Part shown: piece after piece, positions 1-7,760 of the stretch
How positions within the stretch are numbered: position 1 is the first letter of the stretch
Layout of the letters: every line of letters starts with the position of its first letter
Assembly (NCBI RefSeq): GCF_015547515.1
Contig: NZ_JADMVE010000003.1
Coordinates: 372,001 to 436,000 of the forward strand
Reading direction: 5' to 3'
From: Eubacterium sp. 1001713B170207_170306_E7
GTDB lineage: Bacteria; Bacillota; Clostridia; Eubacteriales; Eubacteriaceae
DNA: 64,000 nucleotides
The notes under the pieces: model-generated
Database searches by the model: none
The model's input: the letters and a program-made list of their open reading frames with translations, nothing else
What the model was told of the DNA's origin: nothing
Position numbers and translations under genes: made by a program

Positions 1-342
1 CACGATATTGGAAAATCGCTCTTTAAGAGTGTGGCCTCCACCTCTGGATTTCAGGTCATTGATCTCGGCGTCAATGTAAAACCCGAAATATTCTGCCAGA
101 AGATCAAGGAACTTCATCCGGATATTGTAGGGATCAGCGCTGTTCTTACTGGCGCTATCAGCCATCTGCGAAAAGCGATTGATGTCATCACGCTGGAAGG
201 CCTGCGAAATCAGGTGAAAATCATTATCGGTGGCAGTGTGGTAGATGCGGCGGTCTGTGACGAAGTGGGGGCAGACGGCTTTACAGACGATGCGATTCAG
301 GGTGTTGAAATATGTCAAAAATGGATGAACAGCAATGGGTGA
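1..342 (+). CDS. Corrinoid (B12-binding) protein, 5' end missing
   Basis: This is the C-terminal cobamide-binding domain of a small corrinoid protein of the MtbC/MttC/MtgC type, which carries a methyl group between an MttB-family methyltransferase and a second methyltransferase in the cytoplasm. The frame is open from the first base. It begins with HDIGK, the part of the DxHxxG motif whose histidine is the lower cobalt ligand, and continues with SAVLTG and GGSVVD, which line the cobamide pocket in this fold. Family members are about 210 residues, so roughly 95 residues with the helical cap domain lie upstream of the window. The last 8 bases overlap the next gene, suggesting one transcript with the GntR genes. 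It is the likely partner of the MttB-like enzymes 1.6 kb downstream. The fold is secure; the methyl donor is unknown. Confidence 0.9.
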   Translation, partial: HDIGKSLFKSVASTSGFQVIDLGVNVKPEIFCQKIKELHPDIVGISAVLTGAISHLRKAIDVITLEGLRNQVKIIIGGSVVDAAVCDEVGADGFTDDAIQGVEICQKWMNSNG

Positions 343-1036
343 ATATACAAAGTATACAGAAATTATTGAAAATATAAAACAAAAAATACAAAGTAATATT
401 TACAAATCAAACGAGCTTCTCCCTTCAGAAAAAGAGCTCTGCACCGAGTACAGCGTAAGCCGGCGGACTGTTCGAAGGGCAATTATGGAACTGGTGGAGG
501 ATGGTTATCTGTATACTGTGCCCGGCAAGGGAACCTTTGTACATGTCCTGAATAAGGATAATTATGAGGTTAACTTTAGGCTTGAGGATATTATCTGCAA
601 AGGATTTGACAAGGCAGAGCTGTATGAAGCCACTATCCTCTCGCCAGATGTCTATCTTGTATATAATTTGCAGGTGGCACCGACCGATAAAGTTTTACGC
701 ATTCAATCGCTGCTGAAAAGAGGCGAGCAGATTGTTGCCTTTGATGTTAAAAACATTCCGTACTTTCTGGGTATTCCTCTGAAGGAGGAAAACCTGAATT
801 ACAACAGTCTGAGAGATATCTTAAAAAATAAGATCTCCCAGTACGAGATGACAGAAGAAATCTATCTGACCTCAATGATGGCAGATGATTTTTTGTGCGG
901 GGTCATGCAGCTGACAGCGCCAGAGCCACTGCTGGTTTTGGATATCATTATCAGCGATCGTGACAATATACCATTGGGCTGGAATAAAATATATATCAGG
1001 TGGAACGAAAGTGAAATTAGAGGGGTATCGGTTTGA
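335..1036 (+). CDS. GntR-family transcriptional regulator (first of two)
   Basis: A 233-residue GntR regulator. Residues 1-70 form the winged helix-turn-helix, with the typical LPSEKELCTEYSVSRRTVRR recognition helix followed by the GKGTFV wing. The remainder fits a UTRA-like effector domain of the HutC subfamily, although I assign that by length and position only. It starts with ATG inside the end of the corrinoid gene, and its TGA overlaps the TTG start of the next regulator by 4 bases, so translation of the three genes is probably coupled. Its position suggests it controls the methylamine/betaine genes, with an effector that may be the substrate. Two related regulators in tandem could act as a heteromer or on different operators. 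Confidence 0.85.
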   Translation: MGEYTKYTEIIENIKQKIQSNIYKSNELLPSEKELCTEYSVSRRTVRRAIMELVEDGYLYTVPGKGTFVHVLNKDNYEVNFRLEDIICKGFDKAELYEATILSPDVYLVYNLQVAPTDKVLRIQSLLKRGEQIVAFDVKNIPYFLGIPLKEENLNYNSLRDILKNKISQYEMTEEIYLTSMMADDFLCGVMQLTAPEPLLVLDIIISDRDNIPLGWNKIYIRWNESEIRGVSV

Positions 1037-1731
1037 CAGTAAACAATCATTTTACAGCTTATGAGCTTATTGCGAGCGATATCCGCGAAAAAATTGAGGA
1101 TAATATTTATAAGTCTGAGCAGCGTCTGCCATCGGTGCTTGAACTGTGTAGTGAATACAATGCCAGCGATTCGACCATCCGCAAAAGCCTGGATATTTTA
1201 AAAAAGGAAGGTTATATTTACAGTAAAAAGCGGGTTGGTGTTTTTGTAAGCTCCATCGAAGAAAAACGGTTTATCCTCAAATTTAATGAGTTCAGCAATT
1301 TAAAGGAACCGGTTACTGCATCTGAAATTTTGAAGTTTGGCCAAGGGCAGGAGAATCGAGACGCGAAGGACTTAAGGTTTAGTGATAAAAAGCATATTGT
1401 GTGCCACCGTATCTATTACGCCGGTGCATTTCCGGTATTATATAAAATTGACTACATTCTATACAATGCTCGAATGCGGCTGGAGAGCATCAATGCAGAA
1501 AAATGGATCGAGGAGATGGATCTTGTGATGGAGAGTCCCGCAATTTATAAACGGCTCGCATTAAAAATTGAGATGGGTGTTCCGGATATTCGCGAGGCGA
1601 TGATATTAGCAGAGGAAAGTATCCTTTATAAAATAAGGCGCGAATATTATACTGAAAAGAAGTCGTTTGTGGGTGTTAGTGAAATTTTTGTGGCAAATCA
1701 TGATTTGAAATTGCAAATTTATGAAAAATAG
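1033..1731 (+). CDS. GntR-family transcriptional regulator (second of two)
   Basis: A 232-residue paralogue of the preceding regulator. The N-terminal helix-turn-helix is recognisable (LPSVLELCSEYNASDSTIRK, then a VGVFV wing), while the C-terminal domain is poorly conserved. The start is the TTG that overlaps the upstream stop in TTGA; no better ATG with a ribosome binding site exists nearby. The stop codon is only 2 bases before a strong promoter for the methyltransferase operon. The repeated sequence between that promoter and the next gene is the natural candidate target for one or both GntR proteins. The wing glycine context differs from the first copy (KRVGVFV against GKGTFV), so its DNA specificity may have drifted. 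Confidence 0.8.
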   Translation: MTVNNHFTAYELIASDIREKIEDNIYKSEQRLPSVLELCSEYNASDSTIRKSLDILKKEGYIYSKKRVGVFVSSIEEKRFILKFNEFSNLKEPVTASEILKFGQGQENRDAKDLRFSDKKHIVCHRIYYAGAFPVLYKIDYILYNARMRLESINAEKWIEEMDLVMESPAIYKRLALKIEMGVPDIREAMILAEESILYKIRREYYTEKKSFVGVSEIFVANHDLKLQIYEK

Positions 1732-1733
1732 GG

Positions 1734-1762
1734 TTGACAGAACCATTAATTCCTGATATATT
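1734..1762 (+). promoter_or_regulatory. Sigma-A type promoter of the methyltransferase operon
   Basis: TTGACA at 1734-1739 and TATATT at 1757-1762 are separated by 17 bases, a near-consensus housekeeping promoter. It lies directly after the second GntR gene and would start transcription near 1769, inside the first copy of the repeated operator-like sequence. Confidence 0.8.
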
Positions 1763-1849
1763 CTATGTGTAATATGTACAACATAAAAGAAAATAGACAT
1801 GCGACGGCGTGTTTATTTTTTAAAAGCTTCTATGTGCTACATGTACAAC
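1763..1849 (+). promoter_or_regulatory. Two direct copies of a 20-bp operator-like repeat
   Basis: CTATGTGTAATATGTACAAC at 1763-1782 and CTATGTGCTACATGTACAAC at 1830-1849 match at 17 of 20 positions, are 67 bp apart and both contain the palindrome TGTACA. The first overlaps the predicted transcription start, as expected for a repressor site. The adjacent GntR regulators are the obvious candidate binders. This is inferred from position and symmetry only. Confidence 0.6.
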
Positions 1850-1882
1850 TTAATATCGCGATAATTAGGATAATGATTTTTA

Positions 1883-1914
1883 AAAGGAGGGTCCTTTGAC
1901 AAATCGATTATAAT
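1883..1914 (+). promoter_or_regulatory. Leader hairpin with a hidden Shine-Dalgarno and five-codon frame
   Basis: AAAGGA and TCCTTT form a short hairpin (1883-1888 with 1892-1897) that buries an AAGGAGG sequence. A TTG five bases further on opens a five-codon frame (M-T-N-R-L, stop at 1911-1913). This lies in the 5' leader of the MttB gene, ahead of the gene's own AAGGGG site at 1922-1927. It may be a leader peptide or chance. Confidence 0.25.
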
Positions 1915-1933
1915 AGTTGTTAAGGGGAAAACT

Positions 1934-3370
1934 ATGAAACCATACGAACGATTTATTTCAAAAGAAGATATTCAGGCCATTCACGAAGAAAGTGTAAAAA
2001 TTCTGAGTGAAATTGGGGTTAAATTTGAACATGAAACAGCCATTGAACTATTTAAGAAACATGGTGCAAGGGTCGACGGAGATGTTGTTTTTATCGATGA
2101 GGCTCTGTTAAACGAATCCTTGAAAAATGTGCCGGAAAGCTTTGAGGTCAATATTGGTGACGGAGAGACCATTAATCTGGGCGGCGGCTCAAAAGCCCGT
2201 ATGCCGGCGATGGGAAATATTTATATTTCAGAAAAGGGAAAAATACGCAAGATGGATAATCAGGATACCATCAACCAGTTTAAGTTAGCAGACACCAGTC
2301 CGGTGATTAATGTCAATTATTTAAATTATCTGCCAGATTTAAAGGGTTTTACCACGGAGCAGAAAATGTTTTACCTGATTGCCATTTCGCTGAAATACTG
2401 TAATCAGCGCAATATCATGCTTAAAGTAGATACCTTCCACATGCCCGAGAACCGCTCGGTCCGCGAAGTTACCCAGGAAGGATACCAGCTTGTCAAGCGT
2501 TTTTATGGCATTGACGGGTATGTAGCCCTTGGCGATATCAACCCAATTTCACCGTTGACCTATGACCATGACCCCATCGAAAAGCTGCTGGGGATCTGTG
2601 CAGAAAACCAGCCAATCTGGATTTGTCCGTGCGCAATGCCAATGATGACAGCTCCAGCCTCTGTTGCTTCCATGGTCGCCCAGACCAACGCAGAAATTTT
2701 GGCAGGCTTGACACTCATACAGCTTATTAATCCCGGAACGCCGGTTTTATACGGAAACACCTCCGGCTCCACAAATCTGCGCACGATACAGCTGAGTATT
2801 GGGGCACCTGAGACTGCGCTTGTCAGCTATGCCACCGCCGGACTTGCCGACTATTACAACTTGCCCTTTAGAACAGGCGGCGGTCTGAGTGACGCGAAGG
2901 ATATGGATATGCAGGCCGGACTGGAATCCATGCTGATGATCCAGACAACCGAAGAGTGCAACCCGGATTTAGTGATGCACAGCTGTGGGACTATCGGCTC
3001 ATTTAATGTCATTAGTTTTGAAAAGTTTCTGGTGGACGAAGAAATCTGGGCCTATGTCAGACGGTTGATAAATGGTGTCGATATCACCGAAAAGAAATTC
3101 TGTTTTAAGGATCTGCAAAAGGCAGGACCGCGCGGGACTTTCGTGACAGGAAGAACGCCGAAAATGTATCGGGAAGAGTTTGTTCTGCCGAAGTATCTGA
3201 ACAAGGATGATCCCAACCAATGGCAGACACAGGGAGGGACAGCGCTGCGCGATACTCTTGAGGAGGCTGTCAGAAGCCGTATTGACAGTTACATGCCGCC
3301 GGAAATTACCAGAGAGCAGAATGCGCTGTTAATGCCATATCTTCCCGAAGCCTACAAGGAAAGAATTTAA
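1934..3370 (+). CDS. MttB-family (non-pyrrolysine) corrinoid methyltransferase
   Basis: A 478-residue member of the trimethylamine methyltransferase superfamily (COG5598). It is predicted to move a methyl group from a quaternary amine such as a betaine or carnitine-like compound to Co(I) of a corrinoid protein. There is no in-frame amber codon, so it belongs to the pyrrolysine-free branch that includes the glycine betaine enzyme MtgB and the Eubacterium enzymes for proline betaine and carnitine. The C-terminal barrel region GGLSDAKDMDMQAGLES and the tail DSYMPPEITREQN are typical of the family. The ATG is preceded by AAGGGG six bases away. It heads an operon with a divergent paralogue, an MFS carrier and a BCCT carrier, and is preceded by a corrinoid gene. 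Substrate cannot be read from sequence. Confidence 0.88.
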   Translation: MKPYERFISKEDIQAIHEESVKILSEIGVKFEHETAIELFKKHGARVDGDVVFIDEALLNESLKNVPESFEVNIGDGETINLGGGSKARMPAMGNIYISEKGKIRKMDNQDTINQFKLADTSPVINVNYLNYLPDLKGFTTEQKMFYLIAISLKYCNQRNIMLKVDTFHMPENRSVREVTQEGYQLVKRFYGIDGYVALGDINPISPLTYDHDPIEKLLGICAENQPIWICPCAMPMMTAPASVASMVAQTNAEILAGLTLIQLINPGTPVLYGNTSGSTNLRTIQLSIGAPETALVSYATAGLADYYNLPFRTGGGLSDAKDMDMQAGLESMLMIQTTEECNPDLVMHSCGTIGSFNVISFEKFLVDEEIWAYVRRLINGVDITEKKFCFKDLQKAGPRGTFVTGRTPKMYREEFVLPKYLNKDDPNQWQTQGGTALRDTLEEAVRSRIDSYMPPEITREQNALLMPYLPEAYKERI

Positions 3371-3390
3371 AAAAGATAAAGAGGTTAAGT

Positions 3391-4806
3391 ATGTGCGCTG
3401 TAAAAAAATATTTGGAAAAAAATGGCAGTCTTCATGAGCAATCAAAAACTTTTTTGGAAAAAAATGGTTTGCGGCTGGAAGATGCAAGGCTGGCAGAATG
3501 GTTTAAAAAAAGGGGCTTCGAGATAGAAGACGGCTACATAAAGTTTAAGGATCATGAGATTGAACATGCATTAAAGCTTTGTCCGCCAGTTATCCACCTA
3601 AAAGCCGGTAAGTCCGATTTAGAGATCGGAGGATCGGAAAAGTTTTATGGCTTTACAGGGGCGCCGGAATTTTTATTAAAAAGTAGCAGCGCACACATTT
3701 TTCAAAAAAAGGATGGCATTAATCTCTTTAAGCTGGTGGATACCAGCCGCATCATTAATTTTTCTGAACGCTATCCCTGGTTTTATGAAAACAGGCGGGC
3801 AACAGAACAGATGGCTTTTTTTCTTAAATACAGCAATAAGCCGCCAGTACTTTTGCCGGGGAAATGGAAAGACAAAGCGGATCTATGTGGAACGCTTCAG
3901 AGTCTCAATGACTACTTTGAACAAAAAAAGGCCTGTCAGCTGGCCGTACCGCTAGAGGTGTATGACGACAGAGCCGTTACCTGGAGCCAGATCGAGTGCC
4001 TGGAGTGCACAACAGGGTTTCATCAAGCGATTTTACTGAAAATCCACAGCGCTGTGAAAGAGAATGAGCTGATAACCGAAGAAGCATTGTGTGTCCGGAT
4101 AAATGCCGTTGCTCTGGGCTATTGCTGCATCCTTCAAACATTATGGCCAGGGTATCCTGTGATCTTTGGCTTGTCCAACCGGATAGTCTGTGGTCAGAAA
4201 AATAAATTCGCTGTAGGTATTATAAATAGAAGTATTTTAGCGGTGACTGCGCAGGTGTGGCGGTATTATCAAATACCGTTTATGCTTGAAAATATTACCT
4301 TTGAGGCACAGTCGCCAGATGTTTTTGCAGGTATTGAAGCCACGTCGCGTTACCGGGAGATGTTTGATCATTTTCAAAGTGATCTGATGAATTTCTCTCT
4401 GGGTGCTCTCGACTGTGAAAGGGCTTTTTGCATTGAAAAATATCTGACGGATGAAGAAATTATCGAAATGCTGGTGCGCTTGTACCAGGGAATCGACTGT
4501 TCGGAAAAAATGAACGGATACAGCGCTGTAAAAAACGCAGGCCCAAGGGGGAGCTACTTTAACACGCGTATGCTTAAGCTGATCAAAAAAGAATTTTATG
4601 ACAGCCGTTATTTAAATAAGGAATCACTGGGGAACTGGCGCTCCGAAAACGAAAACGATTTGATCGATTATGTGGGAAGAGCGCTTCAGAAAAGACTGAA
4701 GTTTTATGTTCCGCCTGAGATTACAAAGGAGAAAAAGATGCTTTTGGATAAGTATCTGAGAGCAGAGGACGACGGTATCACTCAATTTCGGGATATTAAA
4801 TTTTAG
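3391..4806 (+). CDS. Divergent MttB-family paralogue, role uncertain
   Basis: A 471-residue protein with the same overall plan as its upstream neighbour, 20 bases away, but strongly diverged. The shared C-terminal blocks are clear (KNAGPRGSYF against KAGPRGTFV; FYVPPEITKEK against SYMPPEITREQ). The segment GGLSDAKDMDMQAGLES of the first copy reads ENITFEAQSPDVFAGIEA here, losing the acidic DAKxxD pattern. It could be a second methyltransferase with another substrate, a non-catalytic partner, or an enzyme using another nucleophile. The reading frame is intact over its full length, so it is under selection and not a plain pseudogene. Ribosome binding site GAGG lies about 8 bases before the ATG. 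Confidence 0.75.
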   Translation: MCAVKKYLEKNGSLHEQSKTFLEKNGLRLEDARLAEWFKKRGFEIEDGYIKFKDHEIEHALKLCPPVIHLKAGKSDLEIGGSEKFYGFTGAPEFLLKSSSAHIFQKKDGINLFKLVDTSRIINFSERYPWFYENRRATEQMAFFLKYSNKPPVLLPGKWKDKADLCGTLQSLNDYFEQKKACQLAVPLEVYDDRAVTWSQIECLECTTGFHQAILLKIHSAVKENELITEEALCVRINAVALGYCCILQTLWPGYPVIFGLSNRIVCGQKNKFAVGIINRSILAVTAQVWRYYQIPFMLENITFEAQSPDVFAGIEATSRYREMFDHFQSDLMNFSLGALDCERAFCIEKYLTDEEIIEMLVRLYQGIDCSEKMNGYSAVKNAGPRGSYFNTRMLKLIKKEFYDSRYLNKESLGNWRSENENDLIDYVGRALQKRLKFYVPPEITKEKKMLLDKYLRAEDDGITQFRDIKF

Positions 4807-4817
4807 AGGAGAAAATC

Positions 4818-6059
4818 ATGGAGTTATCAAAGGGGAAAAGAAATTTTCTGGTGGTATTAATCAGTTTTATGGTCGGGATTATTTATTTTATTCCATATAT
4901 TCGATTTACATTTTACGATCAAACAATTGCCGCTTTTAATCTTACCAATATGGAGCTTGGCAATTTAGGGGCTATCTATGGTCTGGTCGCATTGTTTTGT
5001 TATCCGATTAGCGGTTTTCTGGCAGAAAAATTCAGCCCGAAGCTTTTGCTGGCGGCTTCATTTGTCGGAACAGCGGCAATGACTTTCTGGCAGGCGAGTT
5101 TTCCGAGCTATGGAGCGCTGTTAGTCATCTATGTATTGTTTGCCTTTTTTACTACAGCAACGCTTTGGTCGCCCTATATCGCGGTGTTAAGAAATCTGGG
5201 AACAGAGGAGGAGCAGGGCAAGCTCTTCGGTATTAGTGAAGCCATGCGAGGTATTGTCTCCACAGTGACTGGCTTTGTCTTTGTCTGGATACTCAGTCTG
5301 TTTGCTGATTCGGTTGGCGGCTTTCGCGCTATTTTGATCATCGGAGCGCTTGTTTACATTGTTTTTGCGGCTTTGGCCATTATTTTCCTGCCCAAGAACG
5401 TTTCGCGCGATCCAGAGGAGCCTGAAGAAAAAAGAGAAAAGGGCAGTGTGCTGCAAGCTTTAAAGTTGCCGGGCGTCTGGCTGATGGGACTCTTTATTTT
5501 TAGCTGCTATTCCATTATCGCTGCGGGCATCAACTATCTGGGAACTTACACTACACAGATTTTAGGTGTTTCCGCTTCTGTATCCAGCAGCCTGGCGATT
5601 ATCCGAAGCTATGTCTTAACAGTTGTAGCAGGCATTGGTGCTGGAATTATTGCGGACAAATTCAAATCACGTCTGATCTTTTTGGTTTATGTTTTGATGG
5701 CTATTATCGTTTGCGCAGTTGCTACGCCGTTTTTCTCTGATATGGTGACGCTGGCCATTATCGTTACGATGATTTTGTCTTTATTGTATTTTATGATGAA
5801 ATCTGTTTACTTTTCGATCATGGGAGAGAGTGGTATTCCTGTGGCTATGACCGGTATCGCCAGCGGCATTGTCTCGTTTATCGGATTTATACCAGATGCT
5901 TTTATTACTTCGCTGATGGGGTCGTGGTTGGACAAGGATCCAGTAATGGGTTTTAACATGATTTTTGCCTGGATTGCAATCTGGGGAGTTGTTGCAATCG
6001 TTTTGGCACTTGTTATCTATAAAAGAGGAAAGAAAAATCAGCTCAGTCATGAAGAATGA
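4818..6059 (+). CDS. Major facilitator superfamily transporter
   Basis: A 413-residue integral membrane protein with about 12 hydrophobic segments split by a charged central loop (about residues 195-215, rich in Glu, Lys and Arg), the classic MFS 6+6 layout. The first half has the loop motif GFLAEKFSPK between helices 2 and 3. It follows the second MttB-like gene by 11 bases with an AGGAGA site before the ATG, so it belongs to the same operon. It probably imports the methylated substrate or exports the demethylated product, with the BCCT carrier downstream doing the other job. Substrate is not readable from sequence. Confidence 0.85.
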   Translation: MELSKGKRNFLVVLISFMVGIIYFIPYIRFTFYDQTIAAFNLTNMELGNLGAIYGLVALFCYPISGFLAEKFSPKLLLAASFVGTAAMTFWQASFPSYGALLVIYVLFAFFTTATLWSPYIAVLRNLGTEEEQGKLFGISEAMRGIVSTVTGFVFVWILSLFADSVGGFRAILIIGALVYIVFAALAIIFLPKNVSRDPEEPEEKREKGSVLQALKLPGVWLMGLFIFSCYSIIAAGINYLGTYTTQILGVSASVSSSLAIIRSYVLTVVAGIGAGIIADKFKSRLIFLVYVLMAIIVCAVATPFFSDMVTLAIIVTMILSLLYFMMKSVYFSIMGESGIPVAMTGIASGIVSFIGFIPDAFITSLMGSWLDKDPVMGFNMIFAWIAIWGVVAIVLALVIYKRGKKNQLSHEE

Positions 6060-6067
6060 CCATATTT

Positions 6068-6099
6068 AAAAGCGGCCCGTCTGTTCGGCCGCTTTTTTT
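6068..6099 (+). terminator. Intrinsic terminator between MFS and BCCT genes
   Basis: A perfect 10-bp stem (AAAAGCGGCC at 6068-6077 with GGCCGCTTTT at 6087-6096), a 9-base loop and a run of seven T (6093-6099). It sits only 8 bases after the MFS stop and ends just before the BCCT ribosome binding site, so it should reduce BCCT expression relative to upstream genes. Confidence 0.85.
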
Positions 6100-6109
6100 G
6101 GAGGAAGCA

Positions 6110-7672
6110 ATGAAATATCAAAAGATTAATTTACTTGTTTTTGTACCGGCAATACTGCTTTTCGGAGGCTGCATTTTACTGGCATTTCTTGATAATGCGG
6201 CGTTTGTAAGCTTAACCAGCGCCCTTTACGCTTGGATCCTGGATAAATTTGGATGGCTGTTTCTGTTGACGGCACTGGTTGTTTTTCTTGTCTGCATCGG
6301 TTTGTACTTTTCGCCTTTTGGGAAAATAACCATTGGCGGAAAGGAAGCAAAGCCGATGATGTCTACCTGGAATTGGTTTAGTATCACACTCTGTACCACT
6401 GTAGCTTCAGGTATTGTATTTTGGGGAGCGGCGGAGCCGGTGCAGCATATTCTCAATCCGCCGGTATCAAGCGGCATTGAAGCCATGACGCCAGAGGCTT
6501 CACTTTTTGCCATGGCAGCTGTTTTCAGACACTGGACGGTCTTACCCTATGGACTCTATACGATTTTAGCGGTTGTTTTTGCTTTTGTTTATTATAATAT
6601 GTGTCAGCCCTTTTCGCTGGGTTCTGTTATTGCACCACTTATTCCTAAAAGAGCAAGAAGCAGTGTAAGCCAGGTTGTGGATTTTGTCTGTGTTTTTGCT
6701 CTGGTTACAGGGCTTGCCGCTTCTTTAGCATCAGGCGTCCTCAGTATTAACGGAGGACTAAACAAGCTTTTTGGTGTGGATTCAAACGAAGCAGTCTGGG
6801 GAATCATCATTCTGATTATTGGCGGCATGACCATCATTGCTGCAGTAACAGGCATTACCCGTGGCATAAAATACCTTTCAAACATCAATGTGGCAATGTA
6901 TATTGTGATTTTGGGGTTTATACTCCTGTTTGGAGGAATCACCTTTATCTTTAGCTTTGGCATTGAAAGTATTGGTGAGTTTTTAACAACTTTTTTCAGC
7001 GGTACGCTTTTTACCGGTACAGCAGAGGGTGATCCCTGGGCTAAAAACTGGACCATGTTTTATCTCGGCAACTGGATGGCATGGGCGCCTGTGACGGCTG
7101 TGTTTTTGGGGAGGATCAGCTATGGGCGAAGGGTAAAGGATATAATTGCCATGAACCTGTTTGTGACAGCGTTGTTCAGTATTGTGTGGTTTATGATTAT
7201 CTCTGGAGCAACTGTTAATCAGCTGATGCATAACACAGGTTCAGGTATCGTTGAAGCATACAACGCCGGTTATGAGAATGTGATTTATCAGTTGTTTAAA
7301 AATCTGCCGTTAAGCCGGATTTTTATTCCGTTGTATCTGCTAGCGGTTTTGATCTCTTTTGTGACAGCAGCCGATTCCACCACTATGGCTATTGCGGGCA
7401 TTTGCAGCAAGGGTATTGCACCGGATTCGCCGGAGCCGCCCGCCAGCTTGACCGCCGTTTGGGGAATTATAGTAGCAGTGGTCACCTGGATTATGATGTC
7501 TGTCGGGGAAGGGATAACGGGGATTAAAATGCTCTCGAATATTGGAGGTCTGCCAGCGATGATTTTGATTATTTTTGTAGTCATCAGTGCACTAATGATT
7601 TCGTTACACCCAGAAAAGTACAATAGTATTGATAATAATCATGTAATTGATCGGAAACATAAGACGAACTGA
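6110..7672 (+). CDS. BCCT-family betaine/carnitine/choline transporter
   Basis: A 520-residue carrier of the betaine-carnitine-choline transporter family with about 12 membrane segments. The family signature around helix 8 is visible as NWMAWAPVTAVFLGRISYGR. I chose the ATG at 6110 because GGAGGAAG lies just before it; an upstream in-frame ATG at 6056 would place the terminator hairpin inside the coding region. BCCT proteins import quaternary ammonium compounds by sodium or proton symport or by antiport, which fits supply of substrate to the MttB-family enzymes. The intrinsic terminator just upstream suggests readthrough control or an unseen local promoter. Confidence 0.92.
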   Translation: MKYQKINLLVFVPAILLFGGCILLAFLDNAAFVSLTSALYAWILDKFGWLFLLTALVVFLVCIGLYFSPFGKITIGGKEAKPMMSTWNWFSITLCTTVASGIVFWGAAEPVQHILNPPVSSGIEAMTPEASLFAMAAVFRHWTVLPYGLYTILAVVFAFVYYNMCQPFSLGSVIAPLIPKRARSSVSQVVDFVCVFALVTGLAASLASGVLSINGGLNKLFGVDSNEAVWGIIILIIGGMTIIAAVTGITRGIKYLSNINVAMYIVILGFILLFGGITFIFSFGIESIGEFLTTFFSGTLFTGTAEGDPWAKNWTMFYLGNWMAWAPVTAVFLGRISYGRRVKDIIAMNLFVTALFSIVWFMIISGATVNQLMHNTGSGIVEAYNAGYENVIYQLFKNLPLSRIFIPLYLLAVLISFVTAADSTTMAIAGICSKGIAPDSPEPPASLTAVWGIIVAVVTWIMMSVGEGITGIKMLSNIGGLPAMILIIFVVISALMISLHPEKYNSIDNNHVIDRKHKTN

Positions 7673-7711
7673 TTTATTGTAAGGGATACTTTGGGATATA
7701 CGGTTATAAAC

Positions 7712-7760
7712 AAAAAAGGCGATAAGAATCTAAGCTGTCGGAAAGACATTTATCCTTTTA
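7712..7760 (-). terminator. Probable minus-strand terminator of the acetyltransferase gene
   Basis: On the minus strand, AAAAGGATAA at the stop codon can pair with TTATCGCCTTTT across a small bulge, with an inner TGTC/GACA stem, and is followed by a T run (A run 7712-7717 on the plus strand). The pairing is imperfect. Confidence 0.4.

Noticed and set aside
1896-1914. TTGACA followed by TATAAT upstream of the first MttB gene
   Set aside because: The spacer is only 7 bases, so it cannot act as a -35/-10 pair; the promoter at 1734-1762 fits better.
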